Source: Chaenocephalus aceratus
Lineage: Eukaryota; Chordata; Actinopteri; Perciformes; Channichthyidae
Assembly (NCBI GenBank): GCA_023974075.1
Contig: JAMFTG010000158.1
Coordinates: 1 to 64,000 of the forward strand
Direction of reading: 5' to 3'
DNA length: 64,000 bases
Shown here: piece by piece, positions 46,640-59,600 of the stretch
How positions within the stretch are numbered: the first letter of the stretch is position 1
How the letters are laid out: every line of letters begins with the position of its first letter
The notes under the pieces: generated by a model
What the model was told of the DNA's origin: nothing
The model's input: the letters and a program-made list of their open reading frames with translations, nothing else
The model's database searches: none
Position numbers and translations under genes: made by a program

Positions 46640-49600
46640 GTACCTCGAGAAAATAATTTCTCTGTATTTCCTCCTGAACTGGTTAATGTCTGGACATCGC
46701 TCTTGCTCCACATTCACACTGTTCCATAGTCTCTCTCCACAGGCTGAGATACAAAATGTTCTTCTGGTTGTATGGACCCTATGAATTTAGAATTGAAATT
46801 GTCTCCTTGAATTTTATCCCCCCACTCGTTGAGTGAATGCTTTTTGGATGTTTCCTGGTAAAACATTATTATTTGCCTTAAACATGATTTGTGCCGTTTG
46901 GAATTCTACCAGGTCTGTACATTTTAACAATTTTGACTGCAGAAATAATTTGTTAGTGTGATTAAGGTATTTGGCATTGTGAATGATTCCTATGGCTTTT
47001 TTTTTGTAGAATAGATACTGCATGTCTAGAACTTTTGTAGTTATTGCCCCAGATTTCAGCACAGTAAGTCAGATATGGTAAGACTAGTGAACAGTAGAGA
47101 ATGTGAAGTGATTTCTGATCTCGAACTTGTTTTACTTTGTTTAGTATGGAAATGCTTATTGACAGCTTTGATTGTACATGTTTTATGTGTAATTTCCAAA
47201 TTATCGTGTCATCTATTATTACCCCAATACATTTAATTTCATGGACTCTTTCAATTTTAACCCCATCTATTTTTATTTGCATTTGTGTTTTTGTTCTATG
47301 TTTACCGAACAGCATTGTTTTTGTTTTACTCAAGTTAAATGATAGTTTATTTATGTCAAACCATGTTTTTAATTTGTGCATTTCATTTTCTATGTTCTCC
47401 ACTAGCTGTTCTAAATTCTCCCCAGAACAGAATATATTTTAATCATCAGCAAACAAAACTAGCCTCAGTACATTGGATACTCGACAGATGTCATTGATGT
47501 ACAGTATAAACCATTTAGGACCCAACACTGACCCCTGGGGGACACCACAAGCAATTTCCAAACATGAAGAACAGTCATTTCCCAACTTCACATACTGCTG
47601 TCTATTGCTTAAATAGCTTTTAATCCAGTCTAAAAGTATACCCCTGATACCATACCTTTCTAATTTATATACTAGGATGTCATGGTTGATTGTGTCAAAA
47701 ACTTTTTTAATATGTATAAAAATCCCTACTGCATATTTGTTGTGTTCAAGGGCATCTGTGATATCCTCAATTGATTCCATAATTGCCAGTGATGTTGATC
47801 TGTTTGATCTGAATCCGTATTGACTGTCCGTGATTCATTTGTGATTTTCTATGAATGTGTCCAGTCTGTTGTTAAATACTTTTTCTAGTATTTTTGAAAA
47901 TTGGGGAAGTAAAGAGATAGGTCTGTAGTTTGTGAAGTCGTGCTTGTTCCCAGTTTTGTAGGTGACTTTAGCTATTTTCATTTTGTTTGGACAAATACCG
48001 GTTTGGAATGACAGGTAGATGTGCGTTAATGGTTTAGAAATCCCCCCAATGACCATTTTTACTAATGTCATATCAATGTCATTATAATCAGTAGACATAT
48101 TATTTTTACATTTTTTAACAATATCTAATATCTCTCTTTCATCAACTGGTTTAATGAACATTGAGCAGGGTTTTCTCTCCAATACATCGTCTCGATGTTC
48201 CCCAGTTGTCCCTGGATCAGGGATTTTTCCCGCCAAATCGGGTCCAACATTCACAAAGAATTGATTCAAGTTGTTAGCTACATTATTTATATTATACTTT
48301 TCATTATAGTTATCAGTAAAATACTCAGGATACTCTTTTTGTTTAGAGTTTTCTCTTACAATACTGTTAAGTATATCCCATATTCCTTTAATATTGCTTT
48401 TTTTAATCTATTAATTCCTTATAATAGTCTTTCTTGCTTGTTCTTAAAATATTAGTCAACTTATTTTTATATTTTTTATATTTATCCTCTGCACTTTGAG
48501 TTCTTTGTGTAAAGAAGTCCCTATCTATATAGTGTGTTTTTCTTTTTGCAGGCATGTTGTAATCCCTTTGTGATCCATGGACAATGAATATATTTTTGTT
48601 TTCTGCTGTATTCTTTAATAGGGCCGTTTTTCTCATATAATGACCTAAATATCCTTAGGAAATAAGCAGTATCAATGTCTCTTTCTTGGTAAAGTTTGTC
48701 CCAATTCTGGTCCAGCAATTCATTTTTCAGTGCGTTGATGGATTCCTCTGATCGCATCCATCTGTATCCTTTTTCTTTGTATGGCTTATTTTTCTTGTAG
48801 TTGCCATCATAGACTGTGAACTCTGGCAAGTGATCACTGATATTATTGATTAATAAGCCACTTACTGTGTGGTTTTCAATGTCATTGTTACATATATTAT
48901 CTATTAGGGTGGCACAATGGGATGTCACTCTACTGGGTCTAGTAATTTTTTGGAAATAGGCTCAGACTATACATTGTATTGATAAATGCATCAGTAGTTG
49001 TGTGCCCTTATTTGGTCTATTTTTGTATCTGAGCTCATATCCATCCAGGTCAAAGTCTATGTCCTTTTCGTTGTTGATCCATGTTTCAGAAATAGCAATT
49101 ATGTTGAATGGATTAGTAAATGTATGTAAATATTCTCTGATGTTGTTAAAGTTTGCATACAGGCTTCTGCTATTAAAATGGATGATTGATAATTTGCCAT
49201 TTGTTTTGATGTTCTGGTTATATTGTTCATCAGTGTAGTAGTAGTAGTAGTAGTAGTAGTAGCAGATGTTGTTGACGAAAAAGTTATTGTCTGGATCAGT
49301 TTCATGTTCCAAGTCATGTAGCTTGTGATCAGTGTACTGGAATGTTTATAGTTCCAATTGATCATTATGGATCCTTTATCCTATGAGTTACGTCACTATT
49401 GACTTCAGATGTACAGTATATGAGCAGGTGTCGCCAGTGTGCGCCATGGCTTTGTGTGTGTGTTACCTCACAGTCCGGTGTATGATCACTGGTATCTGTC
49501 CAAATCCATGATGTTCCTGATGACCAGCACTTTTGCTTACTCTAGTGTTCCATTTAGTTAATACATATTTTACAGTTTGAAGTCCAAGTGTTTTGAATTG

Positions 49601-50165
49601 TTCTCGGTTTCTTTAGGTAGCGCGCTTTTCTAGCTATGTCAGTGTTGCGCTTAGTTAAATTATCATTCATACAGACATCTGATCCTTTCAGCTTTCTTCC
49701 CTGTTTTAGCAGACTGGTCTTGTGTTTTCTGTTCACAATTCTCAGTATGATAGCCGGATTGTCACTGTACTTCCGCCTGGGTAGCGGGTGACATGCCTCG
49801 ATGTTATTGCAATCCAGTTGTATCCCCTTGGACTGTAGGAAAGCAGCCACCTGTTGCTCCGTGGAGCTTGCGTCCAGTTCCCCGGGCTCCCCCCCGGCGT
49901 CAGCACCCACAGCCCGGGCATACGACCGGGGGCTTTATTTTGAGCCCAGTGATGATCACGTCGTTCATCCGGGTGTACTGCTCCAAGTCCTCCACCCCGC
50001 TTTCCAGGTATTCCAGACGCTTGTCTTTTTCCGCGTTCTGAATCCGTAGTATTTTCACCTCATCAACCAGGTCCAGGATGCCCTTCTGTTGTAGCCTGAC
50101 AGCAGAGATTTCTCTGGCTAGAAAGTCGAGCGAATTTTTTATCTCATCGACCTCCTCCGCCGACT
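46640..50165 (-). mobile_element. LINE A copy 2, degenerate
   Basis: Same element as 15898-19960. ORF1 (49554-49910 plus its coiled-coil part up to about 50165) and the EN-RT pieces are recognisable. It lacks the SINE of copy 1 and about 290 bp equivalent to 18502-18791. A stop codon directly follows the catalytic FADD (about 47440), where copy 1 has Ser, so this RT is dead. The 3' end equivalent to 15229-15897 is missing because the L2 tail abuts here. Confidence 0.85.
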
Positions 50166-51395
50166 GTGTCAGGGTGTGTGGAAAATGGGACCCAAGTGCA
50201 ATTTAAAAAAGGACTAAAAAGGTAAGGTAACAAAAAGCGAGCTTTATTATAAAAAGCCGAAGGCACGAAAAAACAAGAAACTAATTAACAGAAACAAAAC
50301 CAGGAAACACGACAGACAGGAACAAACTTACAGACGGGAACAGGCAGGAGACACGGACAAGCATGGGTGACAGGGACATGAAATGACGACGAACAGACAT
50401 GGAGCACAGGGGAAGACAAGACTAAATACACAGAAGGGTAATCACAGGACAAGACACATCTGGCAGGGGAGGAGAAACACAAGGGCAACAGGTGAACACA
50501 ATGAGACACAATCAGACACAGGAGGGCAACTAACGACAGGAAATAAACACAGGGAGTAGGATCAGACAAGACACAAGGAGGAAAACATTTCAAAACAAAA
50601 AGGTGGAAAATGAAAACAAAAATCCAAAACCATGACAAGGGATGGATTCCAGACGTCCCAAAAAACCCTAAAAAAAGTCCAAAACCTCTAGAAGAGTGGG
50701 TGGAGTGGGTCCGGAGGAGGGACTCGGACGGACATCCCGGGGAAAAGCAGAATCCATGGAGGGGATCTCGGGCGGACGGCCCGGGGAAAGGTAGAGTCCA
50801 TGGAGGGGGTCTCGGGCGGACGGCCCGGGGGAAAGGTAGAGTCCATGGAGGGGGTCTCGGGCGGACGGCCCAGGGGCAAGGCAGAGTTCATAATGGGGCG
50901 AGGGCCACAGCGGGCGAACTCAGGAGGCCGAGCATGAGGGCGAAGGCAGCGGCAGGAAGAGACAGGGGGCCAGGCCCGAGGGCGGAGACCGCGGCTCTCA
51001 GGGAGCCGGGCTCGAGGGCGAAGACCGGACAGCTCCGGAGGCCGGGCAGGACCCGGTGTCAGCCGGACAGGAACCGGAGCCGGTGGGACAGGCATAGACG
51101 GGATCCTGGACATGACCTGGGCTGGTGTTAATGGGACCCCGGATGGAGCAAGGGCTGGTGTCGATTGGACCACCAACGCAACAGGGCAAGGAGTAGGCAG
51201 GACCCCCGGCGGGACAGGTGTTGGCAGGATCCCCCACGGAAGAGGACAAGGAGTTGGCAGGACCCCCGGCAAGATAGGTGATGGCGGGGCCTCCAACGGA
51301 ACAGGACATGGGGTTGGCAGGACCACCGGCAGAAGAGTACTCAGCGGGGCCCCTAACGGGACAGGACACAGGGTTGGCAGGACCACCGGCAGAAA
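50165..51395. repeat. Repeat block with GC-rich minisatellites, unit 2
   Basis: Matches 19960-21165, with small unit-number changes in the 45-bp and GGCAGGACCCCCGGC-type minisatellites. The minus strand is open for 249 codons of Pro-rich peptide versus 228 in unit 1, with most of the frame shared. Confidence 0.6.
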
Positions 51396-51673
51396 GATCG
51401 CAGGGGGGGCGCCAGGCCTCAGATGATTTGAGGCCAAATATCATATTTAGACTTTTTTATTTTTCCAATAGTGCTCCTTAATTACGCTTTCATCCTCCTT
51501 TAACAAAATACTTCACATTCATCCAGTTTGTGACAGTCGTTGTAGCATTTTGAGACTTTTAAACTTTAATTACCGCTGTTGCCCCCCCCCTGTGAGTGTG
51601 TGTGGGGGGGGCGGCCCTTCCAACAGGATTCATTTGGGGGGGCTCTTGGGAATTTTTTTTGGGAACCACTGGA
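51395..51673. mobile_element. hAT-like MITE, longer copy, unit 2
   Basis: Shares GATCGCAGGGGGGG and the right end CTCTTGGGAA...GGGAACCACTGG with 21817-21913 but keeps about 200 bp of internal AT-rich sequence. The left terminus is lost at the join to the proline-rich block. Confidence 0.6.
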
Positions 51674-51977
51674 TATGGAGCATCCATATTCGGCCTTATT
51701 CACAGCAGCACCACCCACCCTCCTGTGGAGGATGTTCTCATGGCCCTGGTAACACTTAAAGGAGGTGGATTTTGTGGTGCTTTACTGTCCGAACACCAGC
51801 ATCCATATTCGGCCTTATTCACAGCAGCACCTGCCCTGCTGGAGGTTCACACTTTAACTTTTTTTGTTACCCTCTTCTGCACTAGTCTGATACCTCCAGG
51901 GTGCATCACCGCATTTTACAAGCCAGGGAAGGTGCCTGAATCCTGGGAAAACATTGTTTAATTGTTTTTAAATGTGT

Positions 51978-52300
51978 TGTAAGGGACTGAGAGGAAGAGT
52001 AGTGGGAGACACCTACATTCCCAATAGGTGGCTCCACCCGCTGCCAATTAACAGTATTGGGAGCAGGTGGGGAGACCTCACACCTGGTGCTAATCACTCC
52101 CTCAAGGGAGACAAAAGCACCTAGAGTTGCTCAGTTGTGTGTGGCACATGGAAGGAGCAGGAGACTCCTACGTTAGCCTTTCTATCGTAAAAGGTATTTT
52201 TTAGTTGAACAGCAATAAAGCCTCTTTTTTTATTTGAACACTGCCTCTGTCGTGACTGCTTCACTACCCCTTTTCCCTTTATCTGCCCCGGCCTGTTACA
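51978..52300. mobile_element. 323-bp solo LTR, unit 2 only
   Basis: Starts TGTAAGGGACTG and ends GGCCTGTTACA (TG...CA with TGTAA/TTACA ends). Target duplication GTGT is at 51974-51977 and 52301-52304. Unit 1 has a single GTGT at 27506-27509 in the same context. An AATAAAG polyadenylation-type word is near 52211. No internal retroelement remains, so it is a recombined solo LTR. Whether it is of ERV, Gypsy or other origin cannot be told from the LTR alone. Confidence 0.88.
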
Positions 52301-52304
52301 GTGT

Positions 52305-52483
52305 GAAACAGTGTTTTGTCACTTTCAGATCCGGGAACTCGTCCCGTCTCTGGCCCCGGAAACGGATCCTTTCCAGATATTTCCGCATGGTGGCCACTGT
52401 TTAGCCGGTCGTTCTCTACCTGAACATGACTGCCGGCAGCACTGCAGAGACTGAAGGAGGACAGGAACACATCCTTATTATTA

Positions 52484-52519
<36 letters not shown>

Positions 52520-53008
52520 TTAAGTTCCTAGGATACATTTTGATATATTGCAACATAAATATTAATTTGATTTAACTACATATCAAAGAATACAACTGAA
52601 CAGAATCAACATTAAAGCTGTAGTTTGTCCAAAAAACCCAAAACTACAGGTGAATAAAATGAATCTGCTTGTAATATAAACTAAAGACTGACCTGAATGT
52701 GAGTCAACAATCACGTGACCCATTTTCAAACCGTCTGTTCAGGGAGGAGGAAGTGTTTCACCAGCTGCTCTTAAACAGGGACCAAGACAGCGTTGTGAAA
52801 TAGAGCTATGAATCTCCGGATGTGTAAAGAGATGTCCTTTATGTATTGAGAAAATACTCCTACTTATGCTCAATTCACTATTTGAAAAGCCTCTTGGATC
52901 AGCTGTAAAATGCATCGTCACAAAGTTATATAACAAGCCTCAACAGTTCTTCCTCCACTCCCTCTTGGCAAACTGCCACTGGGAGGTGGAACCACACTGT
53001 AAGAGAAG
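52305..53008. other. TRIM gene 2 upstream region
   Basis: Paralogous to 27510-28206. It includes a (TTA)n run at about 52474-52518, longer than in unit 1. No gene was recognised. Confidence 0.6.
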
Positions 53009-53026
53009 AGTTTCCATTTCCCGGAA
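53009..53026 (+). promoter_or_regulatory. Overlapping ISRE and GAS motifs, TRIM gene 2
   Basis: AGTTTCCATTTCCC (53009-53022) and TTCCCGGAA (53018-53026) are identical to the unit 1 site. The base run just after them differs between the copies (GAAATCAAAAC versus GAAATGAAAGC). Confidence 0.65.
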
Positions 53027-53155
53027 ATCAAAACTGAAGTTTGTCTGAGCGACAGCAGAGCAGCAGCCGAGACAAGTCTCTGTTTCTCTGAAAAAAACAC
53101 TCAACTGAATCCAGCAGCTTCTTCTCAGCAACACAGCAGGACTCTGCAAACACTG
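53027..53155 (+). other. Probable 5'-UTR exon of TRIM gene 2
   Basis: Ends in CACTG/GTGAGT with the donor at 53156. The intron runs to the acceptor at 54735. The left edge is not determined. Confidence 0.55.
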
Positions 53156-53896
53156 GTGAGTTCACTACAGACACATCACTTACTACATATTTATTCAAAG
53201 TTGGATTCATATAAAGAATATTATACAATATAAATGTATAAAAGTTAAGATAAAAACCTCAATATTTACATTAGCAACAGCCACAAATGCATAATATAAA
53301 CTCTAGTTAAGTTAGGTTAGAGAGCATACAGCCAAAGCTAGCATTAGCTTGTACTTATTTTCATATTTCCTGTATTTGAAAAACATCTTTATAATTGACT
53401 CTATTAAACAAAGTAGAATCTAAATAGTAGATTTGTTCTGGACCGTCCAAAGCAAGGGATCTGGTGTTATGTTAAAAGTGTTGCTTATGAAAAGGCATGA
53501 CAATTACATATTTCATCTTATCTAATGTGTACACACTGAGGTAAGTAGCCTTGAACTTTGAACCTGTTTCTGTAGTAACTGCTGTCTGCCGTTTGAAGCT
53601 GATAACGTTTACTGTTTTTTACTAGTATTAACTTCAGTGATGCTCAGCAGGAGGATTCACTCCTCTGTTCAACAATGGCAAAATCCCCAACAGTATTAGA
53701 GCTTACACATTGTGTTTCTTAGAGTTTAAACCGAATGCTGCTATGACTTTCCAGATTTCATTTGAATTTGAATTTAAATTCTTACAGACAAAAAACCTAA
53801 ATGTTTTTGGTTGTTTTGGTCTATGTATGTCATTTCTAACATAAAACGTTGTTAGTTTACATTTCCGGGTTCATAGTAGAACTATATGAACTGGCA

Positions 53897-54698
53897 AATA
53901 GAGAATATGTAATAACTATATATCGAATATCGCGATATTGCGGCAAATAAAAGTCTCAATACCGTTGTGAGACTGACAAAATCTACCAGATGGTCCCATT
54001 GAGATCATCGATCTCTTTTTCAAGGGAGACCTGTCCAACATGGCAGCAAGTAGGTTACAACATGAACATAAAACAACAGATAACACAAAAGGACATCGTA
54101 TTTACAGGGCTACATGTACACACCTAGAGACATTGACAAGTACCAACAGTATATATATATCTCACCCTGTCAATAAGCCTCACCTTCTTGGCAAAAACTG
54201 TATTGTTGTTGAAGTGGTGGAGAAACAATGCACAGTTTTACCCACTGCTGTCACCCATGGCCAAAGCACACAGTATCTCTCTGTCCCAGCAACATCAGTA
54301 CCAAGCAAGAGAGTTGTTTCCACAGCAGGAGATTTTGTAAACGCCCAAACATCCCAGCTTCTACCTGGAAATGTGGACATGCTCATATTCCTAAAAGATA
54401 ACCTTGATGATGCTGAGTGAGTGAGTTCGAGTTGAGTTACTTGAAAAACTAAATTCTTTATTTTATTTATTCTATTGCAGGCTCTGATTATTATAATGTT
54501 GACACTTTAAAATACTACTCTCCTACTAAAATGCTGTACAAATCAGATTTATTATTTAATAAAGAAAAAAAAAAAGTTTGAAAGAAAAGATTCACATTTT
54601 TTTCCTTTATTTTTCAATATCGCGATAAATATCGTACCGTGGACTTTTTATCGCGATATTATCGTACCGTGAGTTTTTGGTATCGTTACATCCCTAGT
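53897..54698 (+). mobile_element. hAT relic in TRIM intron 1, unit 2
   Basis: The left end has ATATATCGAATATCGCGATATTG and the right end TATCGTTACATCCCTA. The + strand frame to 54420 encodes a hAT C-terminal dimerisation (hATC) segment: YLSVPATSVPSKRVVSTAGD followed by NVDMLIFLKDNLDD. Unit 1 carries the same remnant with a frameshift and the later 1181-bp insert. Confidence 0.78.
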
Positions 54699-54741
54699 AA
54701 TTACAGTTGTGTTTTTTTCAAACTTTGGTCCCCAGAGAGAC

Positions 54742-56379
54742 ATGTCTGCTGCCAGCTGTCTGCTGAATGAAGATCAGTTTCTGTGCTCCATCTGTCTGGA
54801 TGTGTTCACTGATCCAGTCACCATACCATGTGGACACAACTTCTGTAAAGCCTGCATCTCTGAACACTGGGATAGAAATGTCCCGAGTCAGTGTCCCAAC
54901 TGCAAAGAAGTCTTTAACATAAAGCCTGAGCTGCGGGTCAACACTTTCATCTCTGAGATGGCTGCTCAGTTCAGACAGTCAGCTCAGCAGAAAGCCAGCA
55001 GCAGCAGCTCAGAGCAACAAGTTGTCAAACCAGAAGAAGTTCCCTGTGACGTCTGCACTGGAACCAGACTGAAGGCCCTGAAGTCCTGCCTGGTATGTCT
55101 GGCCTCCTACTGTGAGACTCACCTGGAGCCTCATCTGAAAAATGCAGGTTTCAAAAGACATCAGCTGATCGACCCTGAGGAGAACCTGGAAAGCAGGATG
55201 TGTATAAAGCACGATAAACTGCTGGAGCTGTTCTGTAAGACCGACCAGGTGTGTGTCTGCATGCTCTGCTCCTTTTCAGACCACAAGACACATGATGTTG
55301 TTCCTCTGAAAGAAGGATATGAAGGAAAGAAGGCAGAGCTGGGGAAGACAGAGGCTGAAATTCAGCTGATGATCCAGAAGAGACGACTGAAGATCCAGGA
55401 GATGAATCGCTCAGTGGAGCTCAGTAAGGAAGGAGCAGACAGAGAGATAGCAGATGGTGTTCAGGTCTTCACCGCTCTGAAGGAGTCTGTTGAGAGAAGC
55501 CAGGCCGAGCTCATCAACACCATCAAAGAGAAGCAGAGAGAGACAGAGGAACAGGCTGAAGGCTTCATCAAAGAGCTGGAACAGGAAATCTCTGAGCTGA
55601 AGAAGAGAAGCTCTGAGGTGGAGCAGCTCTCACGCTCTGAAGACCAGCTCCACCTCCTCCAAAGCTTCACGTCCCTGAACGCTGCTCCACCCACCAAGAA
55701 CTGGACAGAAGTCAGGGTCCGTCCTTCATATGAGGGGACTTTGAGGAGAGCTGTGACTCAGCTGGAGGAGACGCTCAGGAAACAGATGAAGAAGCTGCTT
55801 GTGCTGGAGCTGAAGAGGGTCCAGCAGTATGAGGTGGAGGTGACTCTTGATCCTGATACAGCACATCCCTATCTCATCCTGTCTGCTGATGGAAAACAAG
55901 TGAAACATGGTGATGTGAGGAAGAATCTCCCAAACAATCCAGAGAGATTTGATCAGTTTGCTCGTGTTTTAGCAAAGCAGAGTTTCTCTTCAGGAAGATT
56001 TTATTACGAGGTTCAGGTTAAAGGGAAAACTCAGTGGGTTCTAGGAGTGGCCAGAGAGTCGATCAACAGGAAGGGAAGCATCACAGCGACTCCTCGGGAT
56101 GGTTACTGGATAATATGGTTTATGAAAAATGAGTACCAAGCTTTTGCTGGTCCTTCAGTCCGTCTCTCTCTGAAGTCTCAGCCTGAGAAGGTGGGGGTGT
56201 TTGTGGATTATGAGGAGGGTCTGGTCTCCTTTTATGATGGTGATGCTGCAGCTCTGATCTACTCCTTCACTGGCTGCTGCTTCAAAGAGAAACTCTACCC
56301 TCATTTTGGTCCCGGTGTTAATGATGATGGTAAAAACTCTGCTCCGCTGATCATCTCTCCTGTCAATCACACCGAGTAG
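54742..56379 (+). CDS. TRIM E3 ubiquitin ligase, bloodthirsty/TRIM39-like, copy 2
   Basis: A second complete 545-residue TRIM with the same RING (all eight zinc ligands kept), B-boxes, coiled coil and B30.2 as the gene at 31138. The start ATG follows an acceptor CCCCAG ending at 54735. By eye, about 34 substitutions separate the copies (roughly 94% identity). Two compensating one-codon changes (an extra Ser after the RING, one Pro fewer near residue 340) keep the length equal. About 20 of the differences lie in the B30.2 third of the protein. The frame is fully open, so it looks functional. A polyadenylation signal lies at 56426-56431. Confidence 0.93.
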   Translation: MSAASCLLNEDQFLCSICLDVFTDPVTIPCGHNFCKACISEHWDRNVPSQCPNCKEVFNIKPELRVNTFISEMAAQFRQSAQQKASSSSSEQQVVKPEEVPCDVCTGTRLKALKSCLVCLASYCETHLEPHLKNAGFKRHQLIDPEENLESRMCIKHDKLLELFCKTDQVCVCMLCSFSDHKTHDVVPLKEGYEGKKAELGKTEAEIQLMIQKRRLKIQEMNRSVELSKEGADREIADGVQVFTALKESVERSQAELINTIKEKQRETEEQAEGFIKELEQEISELKKRSSEVEQLSRSEDQLHLLQSFTSLNAAPPTKNWTEVRVRPSYEGTLRRAVTQLEETLRKQMKKLLVLELKRVQQYEVEVTLDPDTAHPYLILSADGKQVKHGDVRKNLPNNPERFDQFARVLAKQSFSSGRFYYEVQVKGKTQWVLGVARESINRKGSITATPRDGYWIIWFMKNEYQAFAGPSVRLSLKSQPEKVGVFVDYEEGLVSFYDGDAAALIYSFTGCCFKEKLYPHFGPGVNDDGKNSAPLIISPVNHTE

Positions 56380-59300
56380 AACAACCATTAGATTTTCTTC
56401 AGAAAGATTCACTCTCACTAAATGTAATAAATGTATTCAACTGGGAAGTACATTGTACACATTTCTAATTCTTCAGAATCTGATCACTTATGGTTCACCT
56501 TGATGAGACGCATAAAAACTCATAAAATACTGATGAGTATGTTTTAATGTACTCTAGTTTATTCTACGGATTGCACTTCCTGCCGTCATGACTTGAAGTG
56601 ATCAGAAAACTATTTACTCAGAAATAAACTTTTGCCACTTCTTTATATGTCAGGGGGACAAGAAAAGTATTTATTGTCTCAGAATTGTGTGTTCAAAAAG
56701 TGATTCATACTTGCAGACATTACTAGTGGAAGTAATGCACTCCTTTTTCATTAGTAAAATACTGTATATACATATATATTTTGTTATAATTTGAAACGTA
56801 GGGAAACATTTATGGGTGTCTGGTGTGTTTTAAAAGGGTAGATTCAGGATTCATGGCTTAATTACAGTATATTGGTACAACATATATTGACAGTTACTTT
56901 GAAAATCAACAATACCTGATCATTAAACATTAGGCTGCAATGGTTTAACAAACGAGGGAAATTAAAATGTGACATCTCAGCTGTCTGTTGTGTTAATTAT
57001 AGTTCGTCCACCTCTCTGCACACTGCTTGTAAAGTTTGAACAAAGCCTCAATGGATTAAAAAAAAAGGAACAAAGAATGTTATTTTTTGTGTTTTCTTTA
57101 ATGTACTAACTGAAGTACAGTTTTCACTCATTCTCAACTTAGGGAAAGTTTATTAAAAAGATGTACTTAACTATTTCCATTTCTACTTAACTACATTTGT
57201 CTGATATATTTGGTTCTTCTGAATCTTTATAAACTATTTAAAACCCTCTTGGATCAGCTGATCATAGATAATAAGATTGCTGTATATGTTTGTTAGAGAT
57301 AAGGCCATCACCTGGTTAGCTTAGCTTAGCATAAACACTGGAAACAGGGGAAGACAAAGCCAGCCTGTCCAAAGGTAACAAAATCCAACTATCAGCAGCT
57401 CTGAATCCAGTTTGTTTAATCCATACCAAATCAGAGGAGTAAAAACATCAATAAGACGTTTAACAGGGGATTATGGGTCGGGCTATTTCTTGACTGGGAC
57501 CAAAACAAGTTGCCAAATTGTTTTTACATTTCAGTTTTCGTACAGAGATATATTAAGTACACTTCAATGTGTATTTTGTCACTCACTATTTTCCCCCTTT
57601 TCCTAGTATATATGCTAAACTAAGCTAATCTAAGTGTCTGATGGCTGCAGCCTGTGTCAGTGTGAGCGGTCTGACTGGTTGGACTGCTTCTAATGATTAT
57701 GATCTCATTCTTCACCTTGAACACACTCCAGCACTGCCTGTACAGGTGAGACTAACTGACTGCAAACGTCCCGTCTGACTGGGAGATAAATAGAGGGTTT
57801 TTTAAATATCAAAATTGCATGAAATATGCTTGTAAGTCTATTTTATTAATGCCCTGTTTATAATATGGAGCTTATAATTTGAAATGTTATTATTTTTAAA
57901 GAGGTGGATGGTGAATAATATTACAATTAAAAATGTTTAACTCACATCATGACTTTGTTTTTATTACAGTACACGTTTTCTGAAATGTTATCTTTAAATA
58001 TACTAACGCATACAGAAACAGCACAGAAATGTGTACACTGGTTAAAACCAGGATCACATTCTTGTTTTATTGTCGACTTATTAGAGTCAAAGGTTTTTAC
58101 AGAGGGGAGTTTTGATATGGGTTTGTACCACTACATAAATCCCAAAAAACTGTCAGCAGCCTTTAAGAGACATCTATTCTCCACATGTTTTTCAGGGAAA
58201 CAGATGTTATAATCCTTAACGCAATCATCAATAATCAGTCTATAAATCTGTCTATTGATGATATATGAACACACCACTCAGAGTACAGATGGGAGTGAAA
58301 CTAATTTTGAGGTAGGAATCAAAATAGCCGAAACTTTCAAAACTACCAACCAAAGAAAAAAACAATGTTTTACAACAACAGTGTCTCGCCTCAATGGTGA
58401 CGTACCTTCACCTGTTAGCAACACAGTAATTAAGTTAAAAGTATAGTAACTAATTCTTATGACCACTTTTTGTATTAGATTCAAATTTAATCTGGCATTA
58501 TTTAATGATAACATAGTAAGGAATCAAAATAGCCCAACCTTTCAAAACTGTCAAACAATGGTGACATACCTTCACCTTTTAGCGACACAATGCTTGAATA
58601 GCACGTTCTCTAATAGGGAGTTGGCTCTGCGATGAGACAGTGAACAAATGTGCAATCTCATAGTACGTCCCAACACACAGATATCTGTCTAAGAATACCT
58701 CAGTTGTACTGTGTGAATGAGGTCAAAGGCCATGTTATATTTCAATGTGTGTTCATTGAATTATACTGGAAGTAGTGTTTCATATGAGGGGCCGTAATTC
58801 ATACTGGTCCTCTCACACACATACATTCTCCTTTTACATACTGTACATACATTTTCATTCTCACACACATATATTTCAACGCACACATTCATACATTGCT
58901 ACTCACATATTTATACATTTTTCACTCACACACATACACATTTTGCTCTCATATTCATATATTTTAACGCTCATATTTATACGTTTTGCTCTTATGTACA
59001 ATCATTCAATGTTTACATTTAATATTATAAATAGTATATACATGTCTGAAGACAATATATGTATTTAAGAGAAGAATGTATGTATGTGTGAGAGACAGTA
59101 TAGTGGAAACGGAAGGAGTATAGTTGAAACGGAAGCATTATCGCACTGTGATTGGCTCAGAAGGTCGAGCGGGGCGGGCTCATGTTCAGAACTTCGGATT
59201 CAAATCAACATGATGGAGGGAGATTAATCCGTGTATCTTCGGACCCTTTGTTTTTATTTATTAAAAAAGTAAACGGAAGAGCGTCTGCGAGGCGTTTTTG

Positions 59301-59600
59301 CTTTTTGTTTTTCATAAATATATAGAACCATTTCTTCAAATAATATATATTTTAGATTTTAAATGAAAATAAATATATAATAATTTAAATAATAAATAAA
59401 ATGTAACATTAAAATAATACAAAGTTATTTTTAATTCCTGAGGTCCAATTCTAATGCATGTTTAAAGTCATCTCAAATAATAACTAAAGTGTCACGATCT
59501 GTCTGTGTTTTGTTTTGTCTTGTCTTTTTCTTTCTCTGGTTTCCTGTTTTATTTTGAAGAGTGTTCACCCCCTGTCTTGCCTGTTGCTTTCTGTCTGTGT
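56380..59600. other. TRIM gene 2 3' flank, paralogous intergenic
   Basis: Matches 32776-36658 without the 622-bp MITE. It includes the dispersed fish repeat at 57312-57630 and the AC/AT low-complexity run at about 58800-59000. No supported gene. Confidence 0.6.
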
